A DNA stretch of 64,000 nt from Lasioglossum baleicum. Taxonomy: Eukaryota; Arthropoda; Insecta; Hymenoptera; Halictidae. The position numbers were made by a program, and so were the translations under genes. The notes beneath the pieces were generated by a model. The model was not told the DNA's origin. It did not search any database and saw only the letters and a program-made list of their open reading frames with translations. The DNA is taken from assembly GCF_051020765.1 (NCBI RefSeq), contig NC_134932.1, positions 248,001-312,000 on the forward strand. The letters run 5' to 3'. How positions within the stretch are numbered: position 1 is the first letter of the stretch; each line of letters starts with the position of its first letter. Below are positions 1 to 8,898 of this stretch, piece after piece.

Positions 1-1704
1 TCTGCAATTGCAATAACTCAGGCCAGTAACTTTCTGCAGCCGACACTGTCATAAAGAAAGTGGGTTTACCCAATTGACGGATCATTGCTAGTAACTCTTT
101 CCTTTTTTGTTGCCAATATGCTGGAGATGAACGAATATTTTTAAGTAACTTGAATCCGTCATCAAATTCAATCAAATTATTCATAAAATCCTGATTCAAA
201 ACATCTTGAGCACGTAAATTCTTATTCGTATTCATTTTTATTCGTCTCAAACAGACATTTATACTAGATAAACATGATATCTCTAAACATTTTTTAACCA
301 TAAATAAAATCCTAAAAGGAATGCATGATCTTCGATCATACCGTCTAACCTCGGATCTTATACGATCCGAATAGGATACTGATTTCTGCAAATTGAAAGA
401 ATATCCAGCAAATATTCTTGGGAAACACAATTCATCCAAATCATCCATTTTATGCCATGGTAATGGATATTTTCCCTGTCCTGGTGCAATAATATTCACA
501 ACGGAAGAATGCCCTTCTGCTACTGCAGCATTATTATCAACAAGTAATACTTCATCATTATTTATTTGATCTAAAATGATTGCATTTTTATTTTCCAATT
601 CAATATTGTCAATCATTTCTTTCTCATCTACTTCATCATTATTGTCAACTATGAAATTAATTTCTTCGCTACCATAACTTGCATAATTTTGGAAATACTT
701 TTCATCTACTTTAATAGCATATTTCACATACAATGGTGCTTAACTAAATGTTGTAATGCTTTACAAATTACTCCTGGTCTGACTGATTCGAACATATAAT
801 CACTTTTATGATCTTTATGACGTTTCAATTTCAGTTGAATTGTTTCCATTTCCGTAAATTTTCGAGGCAATACACATCGATTTGAATATTAACAACACTA
901 CCTTTGAGGCCTAATTGTGGATTTAAAGCATATGGTTTCAGTGCGCGAATTTGCATAAAATTCAGAATCGGTGATACCATTCTTTCCTCAAGATCAGTCA
1001 ATTCTTTCACTGATTTTGGAACTGTGGGAAACTTGAGACCATTGCTTGTTGACAACTTATATACCTTGCCTCTATAAGCATAATTTTTACAAGTTCCACA
1101 AATAAAACCTGACGGAAAATTATTTATTTGAGATAATATTTCATCATTTGCTTTATCGATTCTGAATACATTTAATTTTACAACGGCAGATTTAAAAAAA
1201 AGACCTTCACAACAGCAACATATGAACGAAGGCGTTTCCATACGACATTTGATAAATTGCCATTTCAATTTCGCAGTGGTATTATCATCTTTTTGATTCA
1301 ATAAACAGTTATATAAAGAATCTCGAAACTTTAATACATCAATGTCTCTCTTTTCTTGTTGACATATTGTTTTTTTTAATGATTCTTGATATTTATATCT
1401 CAAGCTTTGTCTTAATTTTCGTATTCTGTGAATATTATTAAGTCTTTCTTTATATTTGTATTTTTTATGTTTCCTCATTATTCTCATGTGGTTAATATTT
1501 TGTTGTAATTCATTTTTCTTATGCACACGATTCCTCCGCAACATCTTAATTCGTGCAATATTTTCAGCAAGTTCTCGGGACTTATATGCATCATTATCCC
1601 GTAGTATTTTATTTCTTGCAGAATTTTTGGCAAGTTCTCGGGACTTATATGCATCATTATGCCGTAGTATTTTATTTCTTGCAGAATTTTTGGCAATTTC
1701 TTTT
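1..1704 (-). pseudogene. Helitron Rep/helicase protein, DUF6570 and Helitron_like_N region (broken, runs off window)
   Basis: Reading leftwards on the minus strand, this is the middle of a Helitron replication protein. First come basic 20-residue repeats (1484-1704, units like ARNKILRxNDAYKSRELAKN), then a cysteine-rich segment (FICCCCEGLFF followed by FICGTCKNYAYRGK) and a block matching the DUF6570 family found before Rep domains in insect Helitrons. From about 300 to 1 the translation contains SPAYWQQKRKELLAMIRQLG and PTFFMTVSAAESYWPELLQL, the signature of the Helitron_like_N (rolling-circle initiator) domain. The frame is broken twice: near 840-860 and near 735-745. Upstream coding continues beyond a solo LTR at 3211-3695. 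The HUH and helicase motifs would lie beyond base 1. Domain assignment is from recognition of conserved phrases; loss of function is inferred from the two frameshifts and the LTR insertion. Confidence 0.8.
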
Positions 1705-1971
1705 GCAATGTAACAGACCTACATAACGTAGGCCTGTTACGAACAAACCCCTGTCACACCTCCACCGGTTATACACGACGACGCGAATCTAGTAACGTAG
1801 CACCAGCCTCCTGTCATAACAACAACACCGCCTGTACCGCACGTACCCCGCACCCACGCCCGTATTCCAACGGGAATCCAAATCAAACTTCCAAAATGCT
1901 GTTCAGAAGAAGGTATACGTCACCATCAAAATACCGCACCGCACCACCATCCCTTACCACCGAACCGTTCC

Positions 1972-1979
1972 TATAAAAG
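1972..1979 (+). promoter_or_regulatory. TATA box of solo LTR copy 1
   Basis: TATAAAAG, conserved in the second copy at 56162-56169 within a conserved block of about 60 bp. This is probably the U3 promoter and sets the LTR's orientation as plus. Confidence 0.6.
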
Positions 1980-2109
1980 CCGTCGCGAACAGACTAGAAT
2001 CACCTGAATCTACCAGTAGCCATCCGGGAATCACCTCGTGCGATATTCCAGTGCTCTGAGTATTCTACCTGTAACCGTTGTCCACGTCTCCGCCGTTATC
2101 GGCATCCTG

Positions 2110-2640
2110 GTTCCGCTGGTACGAGCCGTGCTCTACCTCGAACACCCGGTGCGTCACCGGTCTCTTTCGCTAGGCGCGTCGCCTCCGAGAGTCGACGAAC
2201 AAGAAGTGGTGTGTCACCCCTTCGGCTTCGTCGAAGAAATCCTGTTGTCCTGTCCGTCCGCTGGTGCGAGCCGTGCTCCACCTCGAACACCCGGTGCGTC
2301 ACCGGTCACTTTCGTTAGGCGCGTCGCCTCCGAGAGCCAGCGAACAAGAAGTGGTGCGTCACCCCTTTGACTTCGTTGGAGAACCTCCTGTTCAGTTATC
2401 CTGTACTTCCGCTGGTGCGAGCTGTGCTCCACCTCGAACACCCGGTGCGTCACCGGTCACTTTCGTTAGGCGCGTCGCCTCCGAGAGCCGACGAACAAGA
2501 AGCGGTGCGTCACCCTCTGACCTCGTCGGAGAACCTCCTGTCCAGTTACCCTGTCGCTCCGCTGGTGCGAGTTGTACTCCACCTCGAACATACCCGGTGC
2601 GTCACCGGTACATTTCGTGAGACGCGTCGTCCACGAAATC
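2110..2640 (+). repeat. Four ~150-bp tandem units with GTGCGTCAC palindromes
   Basis: Units begin near 2110, 2259, 2408 and 2560 with a CCGCTGGTGCGAG-like phrase. Each unit holds two GTGCGTCAC cores, one in CCGGTGCGTCACCGG (2146-2160, 2291-2305, 2442-2456, 2594-2608) and one in a GTGGTGCGTCACCC context. Beyond the tandem region the core recurs as CAAGGTGCGTCACCTTG (2742-2758) and CCGTGCGTCACGG (2800-2812). The flanks differ but always pair with each other around the central CGT. Confidence 0.8.
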
Positions 2641-3210
2641 GGCCGAACTAGAAGTGGTGCGTCACCCTTCGACGTCGCCTAAGAACCGCCTAGAAAGTCA
2701 CCCTCGTGAGGCGAGTCGCCCACGAGGCCAGTCGAGCCAGACAAGGTGCGTCACCTTGACCGAACTCCCTGAACGACTGTCCGGAGGAACTTCGATGACC
2801 CGTGCGTCACGGACATCGAAGGACCACGACAACCCGGCCTAGGTAGGGAGATCACGACGACAGTCGTGATCTAACTCTACTCCTGTTCATCCTGCCTGCG
2901 TCCTACGCCACATACAGGTTAAGGTAGCACTCTCACGGTCACACGTTCTAAAGTCACGGGCACCGTAGCATCACCATCGCGCACTGTATCCTGAGGCACC
3001 GTATCCTGAGGCACCGTAGCTTACGCGTCCGAAAGGCAGCGAGTATAATTTATTTCTCTTCTTTATTTGTCTCAGTTATTTCACCCGTACCGACTCCGTT
3101 CCTCGCGTCGTCACTCCACTTGTCGTTTAGGACCCTGGGTCGGCGAGCTGTTCAACACCAAGGAGCCCGAACGCGAGGAAGCCGAACGACGACGAAACAC
3201 ACCTGTTTCA

Positions 3211-3695
3211 GCAATATAATTTATTCTTTGTCTCAATATCTTCATCCTACTTAGTGTTTTTCTATTTTCCAATTGTTTAAATTCTGGAATTTCTCGTTTA
3301 CGTTTAATTCGATTTAAATTTGTTTCATTCTCTTTGTTACGATAATCGTCATTTTCTCTTGTTCGTTTCTTTCGATTTAGCCTCATTTCATTTTCTTTTT
3401 TACGAAAATCGTCATTCAGTCGTTTCCGTTGCATTTTTTTGCGAGTAGATTTAATGTATTTTTTCTTCCAATCAATATTATCACGATATTTTTTTCTGTT
3501 TCGCATTCTATTTTTCTCATATTCATTATTTTTATTATATGTACTTTTAGACCGTAATTTTTGCACGGCCTGTCTTATTTGTGCATTCCGTTTTTCTTCT
3601 TTTTCGCTCTCATTGACAACATTATTATTAAGGGAGAGATAATCATATTTTCGTTTTTTATTGATGGCTTTTCGTGATTGACGTTTTACCTTCAT
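3211..3695 (-). pseudogene. Helitron Rep/helicase protein, N-terminal part
   Basis: The ATG is at 3695 (minus). The first ~160 codons are very basic, with repeated 18-20-residue units of the type RKKENEMRLNRKKRTREND, typical of the N-terminus of animal Helitron proteins. The frame runs into the solo LTR at 3210. The 4-bp target duplication GCAA lies at 3211-3214 and 1705-1708; on removing the LTR plus one duplication the reading frame continues without a shift into the repeats at 1484-1704. So the LTR landed in a then-open gene. The 50-bp hairpin array at 3740-3979 lies just upstream of the start codon. Confidence 0.75.
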
Positions 3696-3739
3696 TTTCG
3701 TATTGTCGGAAAATTGTATACTATTTATTATTCAAAAGG

Positions 3740-3979
3740 TGTCGCCCCTGGCTGACAATTGTATTTGTTTCAAAACTGAGTGTCGCCCTTGGCTGACAAT
3801 ACAATATTTTATTTAGTACTTTGTGTCGCCTACGGCTGACAATTGTATGTTATTTAGTACTTTGTGTCGTCTACGGCTGACAATACAATTTTTTTTATTA
3901 TTTATATAGTACTGCGTGTCGCCTACGGCTGACAATTGTATGTTATTTATTTAGTACTTTGTGTCGCCTACGGCTGACA
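3740..3979 (+). repeat. Six-copy hairpin repeat upstream of the Helitron gene
   Basis: The 18-bp element TGTCGCC-NNN-GGCTGACA recurs at 3740, 3781, 3824, 3865, 3917 and 3962, separated by AT-rich spacers rich in CAATTGTA or CAATACAAT and TTTAGTACTTTG. The arms TGTC/GACA and GCC/GGC pair with one bulged T; the three central bases vary (CCT, CTT, TAC) while the stem is kept. One copy has GTC for GCC, which still allows a G-T pair. Confidence 0.75.
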
Positions 3980-4089
3980 ATTGTATGTTATTCAAAAATT
4001 TATATTATATACAAATATATAATATGAATGTATGTATATTATAGACAATGTAAATGTATGTATATTATATATAATATAATCCTATGTCA

Positions 4090-5840
4090 TGTGACGTGGC
4101 AGTTTTGCCAACGTCACCCGATGCGTTTATCGGAAGACCGGGTCACCCTCTGGCAGCCTAATACACGAGAGGCGCCGTGGCGAGCGCTCGCCCTGGGTGC
4201 GAACGAGACCCATGGGCGAGTTCTAATATTTTTGAGCGTCGCGCCAATTGCGTGACGCGTATCTGCAGGACCGTAGTCGGGCCCCGAGGGGGGACCCGAA
4301 GCACCTCTCCCGCCGAGGAAGGCACAGAGACCGGCGCCGGCGACAATTGCAACACCGCAAAGAAAGAGGAATCGACGTGGCACAGGAGAATCAACCTGGA
4401 GGCGCCGACAAGGACGGACGATGCCAAGCAAGGAATCTCAGCTGTCTTGCCGCCGCCTCATCCGGAAAGATACCGGATCGCTACCGGATCGCTGCCGGAT
4501 TGGCTCCCGTCGATCACCTCTGCGGGAAGCAGCCAATACACACGCGTCGCTGCCGGAGAGCCACCGAATCGCCGAGCGCCAGGGACCGTCACGCAGGGCT
4601 AGGCCCTGTCCGAAAATCTATCCGCGATAGGTCGAACTGCGTGCGGGGGGATTAGAGCGGCAAGGGGGGGACGCTTCTCTTCCGCGTTCCCGAGAGACGC
4701 CGCGAAGGATCACTTCTTCGTTGGCTCGAATATAGAGTAGTCGTGCGTAGAATCTGAACCATTGTATAATCGATTAGTATTGTAAATCGTGCTAAGAAAA
4801 GCTGCCGGAAACGAGGGACGAGGAAGCGAGCATCAACCGTTACCCTGGGTAAGCTTTTGCCAGTTCTCTTTTCGTTAAAGTGATTCTTCTCGCGTTGGCT
4901 CGGTAGTGTGTCGTGTCCGCGATCGCGTTGTAGAAGCACCGACGGGAATTCGTAGCTGCCGGTGTTCGAGACGGGTTCAAAGTAATCCGCGAACGGCGAG
5001 AATCCGTCGGGGATCAAGAGCGCGAGGAATTTCGCGGGTGCTAGTGCCAGAGGTCGGTTAGCGAGGATCCGAGTATAGTTGACCTCGCTATACGAGGTGA
5101 AGGAGGTTTTCGAGTGCTAGGCGCCATTTCTTTTCGAGGATCCGCGTATCTTGATCGTTTAAATTCGAACCTCGAGTCGTCCCACGGTGCGACGCCGCCA
5201 CGTGCTCTCGTCGTATTTCCGCGACTTGTTCCGCCGACGAGAAGCTAATGATAACGCGTATTCCATCCGAATTCGGGCGTAGAACGCGAAAATCGTGAGC
5301 GCCGACAATAAAATCACGTTGCTGCCGGATTCGTAGCGAACAGAAACGGACCAGGAAAGGTCGAAGCGCGCGTACAACGAGCTCTCGTTGCCGAACACCT
5401 GTTACGCGCCGGTTAACCTCAAAACGCTGCCGGTCGCGGCCGGCTGCGTCATTATAACATCGAAACAATAAATTGTGTTAACCAAGATAGTACGAGAGTG
5501 TTTATTGCGTGAGAAACCTTCCCGCCGCGGGGAATGCCTCGTGTTCGACCCGCGTAGAATCCTGCGACCATTCGTGAACATCTTCGCGTAATTTCGATTG
5601 TCGCAGGCTCGTATGTCGGTCTCTCTCTCTCTCTCGCGGTGATTATTAGCGGATTTCGCGTGGCACCTTCGGTGCCTGGCGCCCGAGCTTCACGTAAGAT
5701 ATCTTGAGAGACGACGAGCCTGCGTACAATTTTTTGTCCCGAGTGGACCACGTTTCGCGCGGCCGAACGTGGCCCGGCGGAAACGCCTGTAAATACTCGG
5801 TGTCGCTATCGTTTCGTGAGAAACGAGAAACGACGTGACA
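4090..5840 (+). repeat. 5' LTR
   Basis: This unit is 1,751 bp, TG...CA, the same length as the 3' LTR and apparently identical to it. It has six GCTGCCGG octamers (4491, 4549, 4801, 4955, 5321, 5426), an AATAAA at 5467-5472 followed by a GT-rich stretch, and a CT-dinucleotide run near 5611-5637. No convincing TATA box was seen. Minus-strand open frames here are not supported as genes. Confidence 0.95.
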
Positions 5841-5844
5841 AATT

Positions 5845-5862
5845 TGGCGCCCGAACAGGGAC
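5845..5862 (+). promoter_or_regulatory. Primer-binding site, tRNA-Lys3 type
   Basis: TGGCGCCCGAACAGGGAC lies four bases after the 5' LTR. It is the 18-base complement of the tRNA-Lys(UUU) 3' end used by lentiviruses and several insect gypsy elements. The exact match supports a replication-competent element. Confidence 0.95.
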
Positions 5863-7530
5863 CTCTCGCTGAAAGAGCGACTTGTAAAAGGGCTGTTTCG
5901 AAAAGAGATACGCGGAACGACGCGGGGCTCTCACGTAATATTCGACTTTTTCAATTTGCTTCTCGTCGAACGAACAAAGTCGGTACGCGAGCGAGGCCGT
6001 ACAGGCGTCGAAAGACAAACACCCGTTCCGACCGTGAAACGTTTACGACCTTCGCAGAGCCAACGAAGCGAGCACATTTCTTATGTTACCTTGTCCTCAC
6101 TGGAATTTATTTGATTTGTTGTGGTGGTGGTTGAATTTAATTTCGGATGTAAATTTCCGAAATTGATTTCAACTACAGCTGCCGGTTTTGATTGTGTATT
6201 GTTGCAGTTGATTATTTAATTGAATCCATGTATTATGTGATATTTGAAATATTTTCTTTTGCTGTGTAATTTTGCTGTGGAACGCACATCGAGCTGAGAA
6301 TAACTAGAAACGCGATCAGTTGTCTCATGCGCAATTCTGCTCAAGGAGAATGGTAAACTGTTCTCTGTAAGAGGAGATTGGGCATGCGACTTCGGTGAGA
6401 AGTTCTAGTAGATTCCATGATGTTCGGTGTGGAAATGAACAATCTTGACTTCATTTATTATCTGACATTTTGATTAATTCGGTCTTCCCCGTGCTACTCG
6501 TGTATCGGTCAGTCGATTATTTATTCAATTTTGATATTTATTGTCCTCTATTTATTCTCGTTATTTATTCCTTCTGGTTCTTGTCTCTATTTATTACGGT
6601 AATTTTTTTTCGTACGTTCGTGTTTAAATTGTAAATATGATAAATTGTAAATATTCTTTGTTTTATTTGTTGTGATATCTAATTTATTCCGTGTAGTTTA
6701 GTTAATTTTTTGGTAATATTTACTTAGTGATCGGGTAAACTATAAAATTTTTTTTTATTCTATTCCTCGTTAATTTCTACGGCTCAGACGCGTTCGAGCC
6801 CCAGTAATAGCACCGGGGAGACCCCATATTATGTGAACATTTTCAAATTATTGCTGAATCCTGTGTATATTTTTTCTTGTGTGTGGTTCCTCTGGTACGG
6901 AGGGACCCGATATAAACTGTGGTGATGGACGGGGCGTGTTAAGGAGCTGTGCCGTCGTAGAGAGTAACGTCACGTGTCGTTTTGTTGTCATCGTTAGAAT
7001 AATACTACGCTCACAAAATTAAAATTCTTTTGCGATACGGGCTATTAGCTGCCGGAAGGAGCGGCCCTTTGCGATCACCTAAGGGTGATAAAATTATTTG
7101 CGGAACGATATTTTGCTGCCGGTTTGGAAAGCTGCCGGGCAGAAACGTTCATTAGCGAGATCGTTGAACGATCACCAATTTTGGATTTACGAGAGACTTT
7201 TGCGAGTTACATCGGTACGATTTTGTGAGAATTGCTGGAGAAGTTGCGATTTGTCGAGAAAATATATTCACGCTGCCGGGATAGGAAAGCATTTAGGCCA
7301 CCCGGTGTAGTACTATCGGAATTCGAGAATTTTTTTTGAAGCGCGTGTTGTTAGCGAGACGCGGTCGAGACTGGGTTCCTTTTGTTCGCGTGTTGGGAAG
7401 CGAGACCTTCGAGAGGGATTATCTCGCCCGAGTACGACCGACACTATAAACACGCCGTGTTTATTGCCGGGGCAGATTAGGACGAGATTAGGAAGTCGAA
7501 CGGTCAAGGGTTTTGCGCTGCCGGGAAACC
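5863..7530 (+). other. Long untranslated leader between primer site and gag
   Basis: About 1.67 kb with no coding frame I can support. It carries six GCTGCCGG octamers (6178, 7048, 7115, 7131, 7272, 7517), three of them within 160 bp before gag. A leader of this length would be the usual place for packaging or translation signals; which it holds is not visible. Confidence 0.7.
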
Positions 7531-8898
7531 ATGTTGGAACCGGGCCGACCGGAGGGGGACGAATACGAATACTTTTCCCAGAACGAAGATGGCGCGGACG
7601 GGGATGATAATCCGGACGCAATAGCCTCGGACTTGGAGCGGGCCGAGGAGGGGAGGTCGCCACCGCGCAACTTCAATCTACCGGTACCGCTCTTCGATAG
7701 AAAAACACCACAACCCTCGTATTCCCCTCCGCGGAATACCGAAGAACGGAGGCCGGAAACTTTCCCTAGAACCTCGACGCAACCCTCCCCGGGTATCAGC
7801 GGGGAAATGTATTGCCGGGGGACTCCGTTAACGGAGGTCATGCGGCGGTGGCGTACAAAATTTTCCGGGGCGCCCGGGGAAGACTCTGCAGCCTTCCTCG
7901 AACGCCTCGAGGATCACCGGAGAAACAGCAACATCCCGGATAGATATTTGCTCCGCTGCCTGACCGTCTGTTTGGAGAGTACGGCATTACACTGGTACAA
8001 GAGGAGGGCCGCGGAAATAGATACGTGGACCGAGTTCGTACACGAGTTCTGGGATTATTTCGGCGACCCGGAATACCAGGACACCTTAACGCGAAACATT
8101 AAAGATCGTTCGCAAGGGGAACATGAACCCGTTCGCGACTACCTCACGAGCATGGGAGGGATGTTCGATAGATTAGTACCACCGTGGCCGGAGGATAAGA
8201 AGGTGAATCGGACATACTGGGGAGCGAAGCCGATCATTAGAAACGCGATTTCGTTAGCCAATATCACCAGATTCCCTCAGCTGGAGAAGGCGTTAATAGT
8301 GGCTGAACGCGAATCCGATAGTCAGAAATTAAAACGTAATCCGAAGCCATCAGAGATGGCCCATCCGATATTCGCGTATGACCCCAACCGCCACGCCTCT
8401 CATAAACAACCGGGGAGAGGGAGGAACGTGCAATTCGAATACGCAAACGCGATAGCTGCCGGAAGTGGCGAAACGAGTAACCGATCACCCAAACCCGAAT
8501 ACGGAAAATCCCGTCTCGGACCGGGTAAACGGGACTCTTTAGCGCCGTGCGCGAAAAATTTTTCAGCTGCCGGGCGAAGGGAATCGGGCTACCGGTCAGA
8601 GTCGAGGGACCAATCGTATAGATCCCCACCCGGAAAACCGGAAGAAACCGCGAACACCGAGCGGCGAACGGGACCGACGCGCGACAGACAACGCGCCACC
8701 GGGGATTCGTCGTTCGAGTGCTGGAACTGTCGGAAGATAGGACATAGGTCGCGGGATTGCCGGGAAGCCCCGCAAATACATTGCTACGGGTGTGGAGCGC
8801 CGGGCATAACCAGACAGAACTGCCGGAAATGCGAAAGGTCAGCGGGAAACGGGGGGAGGAGTTACTCGAAGGGGCCAGAGGGACTCCGCCGGAATTAG
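7531..8898 (+). CDS. gag: gag polyprotein (capsid and nucleocapsid)
   Basis: This 455-aa protein starts at the first ATG, in a good ACC-ATG context; an upstream in-frame TTG (7513) was rejected. The acidic Pro-rich N-terminus is followed by a retrotransposon gag core (about residues 105-255, with W-x-G-type helices such as LHWYKRR and WDYFGDPEY). The C-terminus has one canonical knuckle, CWNCRKIGHRSRDC (CX2CX4HX4C, about residue 397), and a variant, CYGCGAPGITRQNC, lacking the histidine, as is common for the second finger in insect gypsy gags. Gag assembles the particle and binds genomic RNA. The last 50 codons overlap pol, and the slippery site GGGAAAC lies in frame at 8844-8850. Two octamers (8455, 8566) are read as Ala-Ala-Gly. 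Confidence 0.92.
   Translation: MLEPGRPEGDEYEYFSQNEDGADGDDNPDAIASDLERAEEGRSPPRNFNLPVPLFDRKTPQPSYSPPRNTEERRPETFPRTSTQPSPGISGEMYCRGTPLTEVMRRWRTKFSGAPGEDSAAFLERLEDHRRNSNIPDRYLLRCLTVCLESTALHWYKRRAAEIDTWTEFVHEFWDYFGDPEYQDTLTRNIKDRSQGEHEPVRDYLTSMGGMFDRLVPPWPEDKKVNRTYWGAKPIIRNAISLANITRFPQLEKALIVAERESDSQKLKRNPKPSEMAHPIFAYDPNRHASHKQPGRGRNVQFEYANAIAAGSGETSNRSPKPEYGKSRLGPGKRDSLAPCAKNFSAAGRRESGYRSESRDQSYRSPPGKPEETANTERRTGPTRDRQRATGDSSFECWNCRKIGHRSRDCREAPQIHCYGCGAPGITRQNCRKCERSAGNGGRSYSKGPEGLRRN
8844..8850 (+). promoter_or_regulatory. -1 ribosomal frameshift slippery site (gag to pol)
   Basis: GGGAAAC is phased exactly as G-GGA-AAC in the gag frame, the canonical X-XXY-YYZ heptamer. Pol lies in the -1 frame and continues openly from here (codons CGG GGG GAG...). 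The GC-rich 40 bases downstream could form the stimulating structure, which was not folded. Confidence 0.8.

Larger units (their letters stand above)
1709..3210 (+). mobile_element. Solo LTR, family A copy 1 (TSD GCAA)
   Basis: A 1,502-bp TG...CA unit starting TGTAACAG and ending CTGTTTCA, flanked by GCAA at 1705-1708 and 3211-3214. A second copy at 55911-57440 has its own 4-bp duplication (TCTT), so the ends are certain. A 4-bp duplication and TG/CA ends fit a Ty3/gypsy LTR; no internal coding region accompanies either copy, so each is a solo LTR left by LTR-LTR recombination (inference). Inside are a TATA box, four ~150-bp tandem units (about 2110-2640) and a series of palindromes with core GTGCGTCAC. 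The apparent open frames across the tandem units are by-products of the repeat and are not annotated. Confidence 0.85.

Noticed and set aside
2038..2842. Overlapping Arg/Ser/Pro-rich frames on both strands
   Set aside because: They follow the ~150-bp tandem units of the solo LTR and recur in the second copy; repeat artefact.
3001..3060. CRISPR-like regular repeats
   Set aside because: Short direct repeats within a eukaryotic LTR; no spacer structure and wrong domain of life.
4114..5751. Several 70-141 codon frames within the gypsy LTR, also at 13827-15464
   Set aside because: Both strands, overlapping, GC-rich LTR sequence, no start context or domain; duplicated only because the LTR is duplicated.
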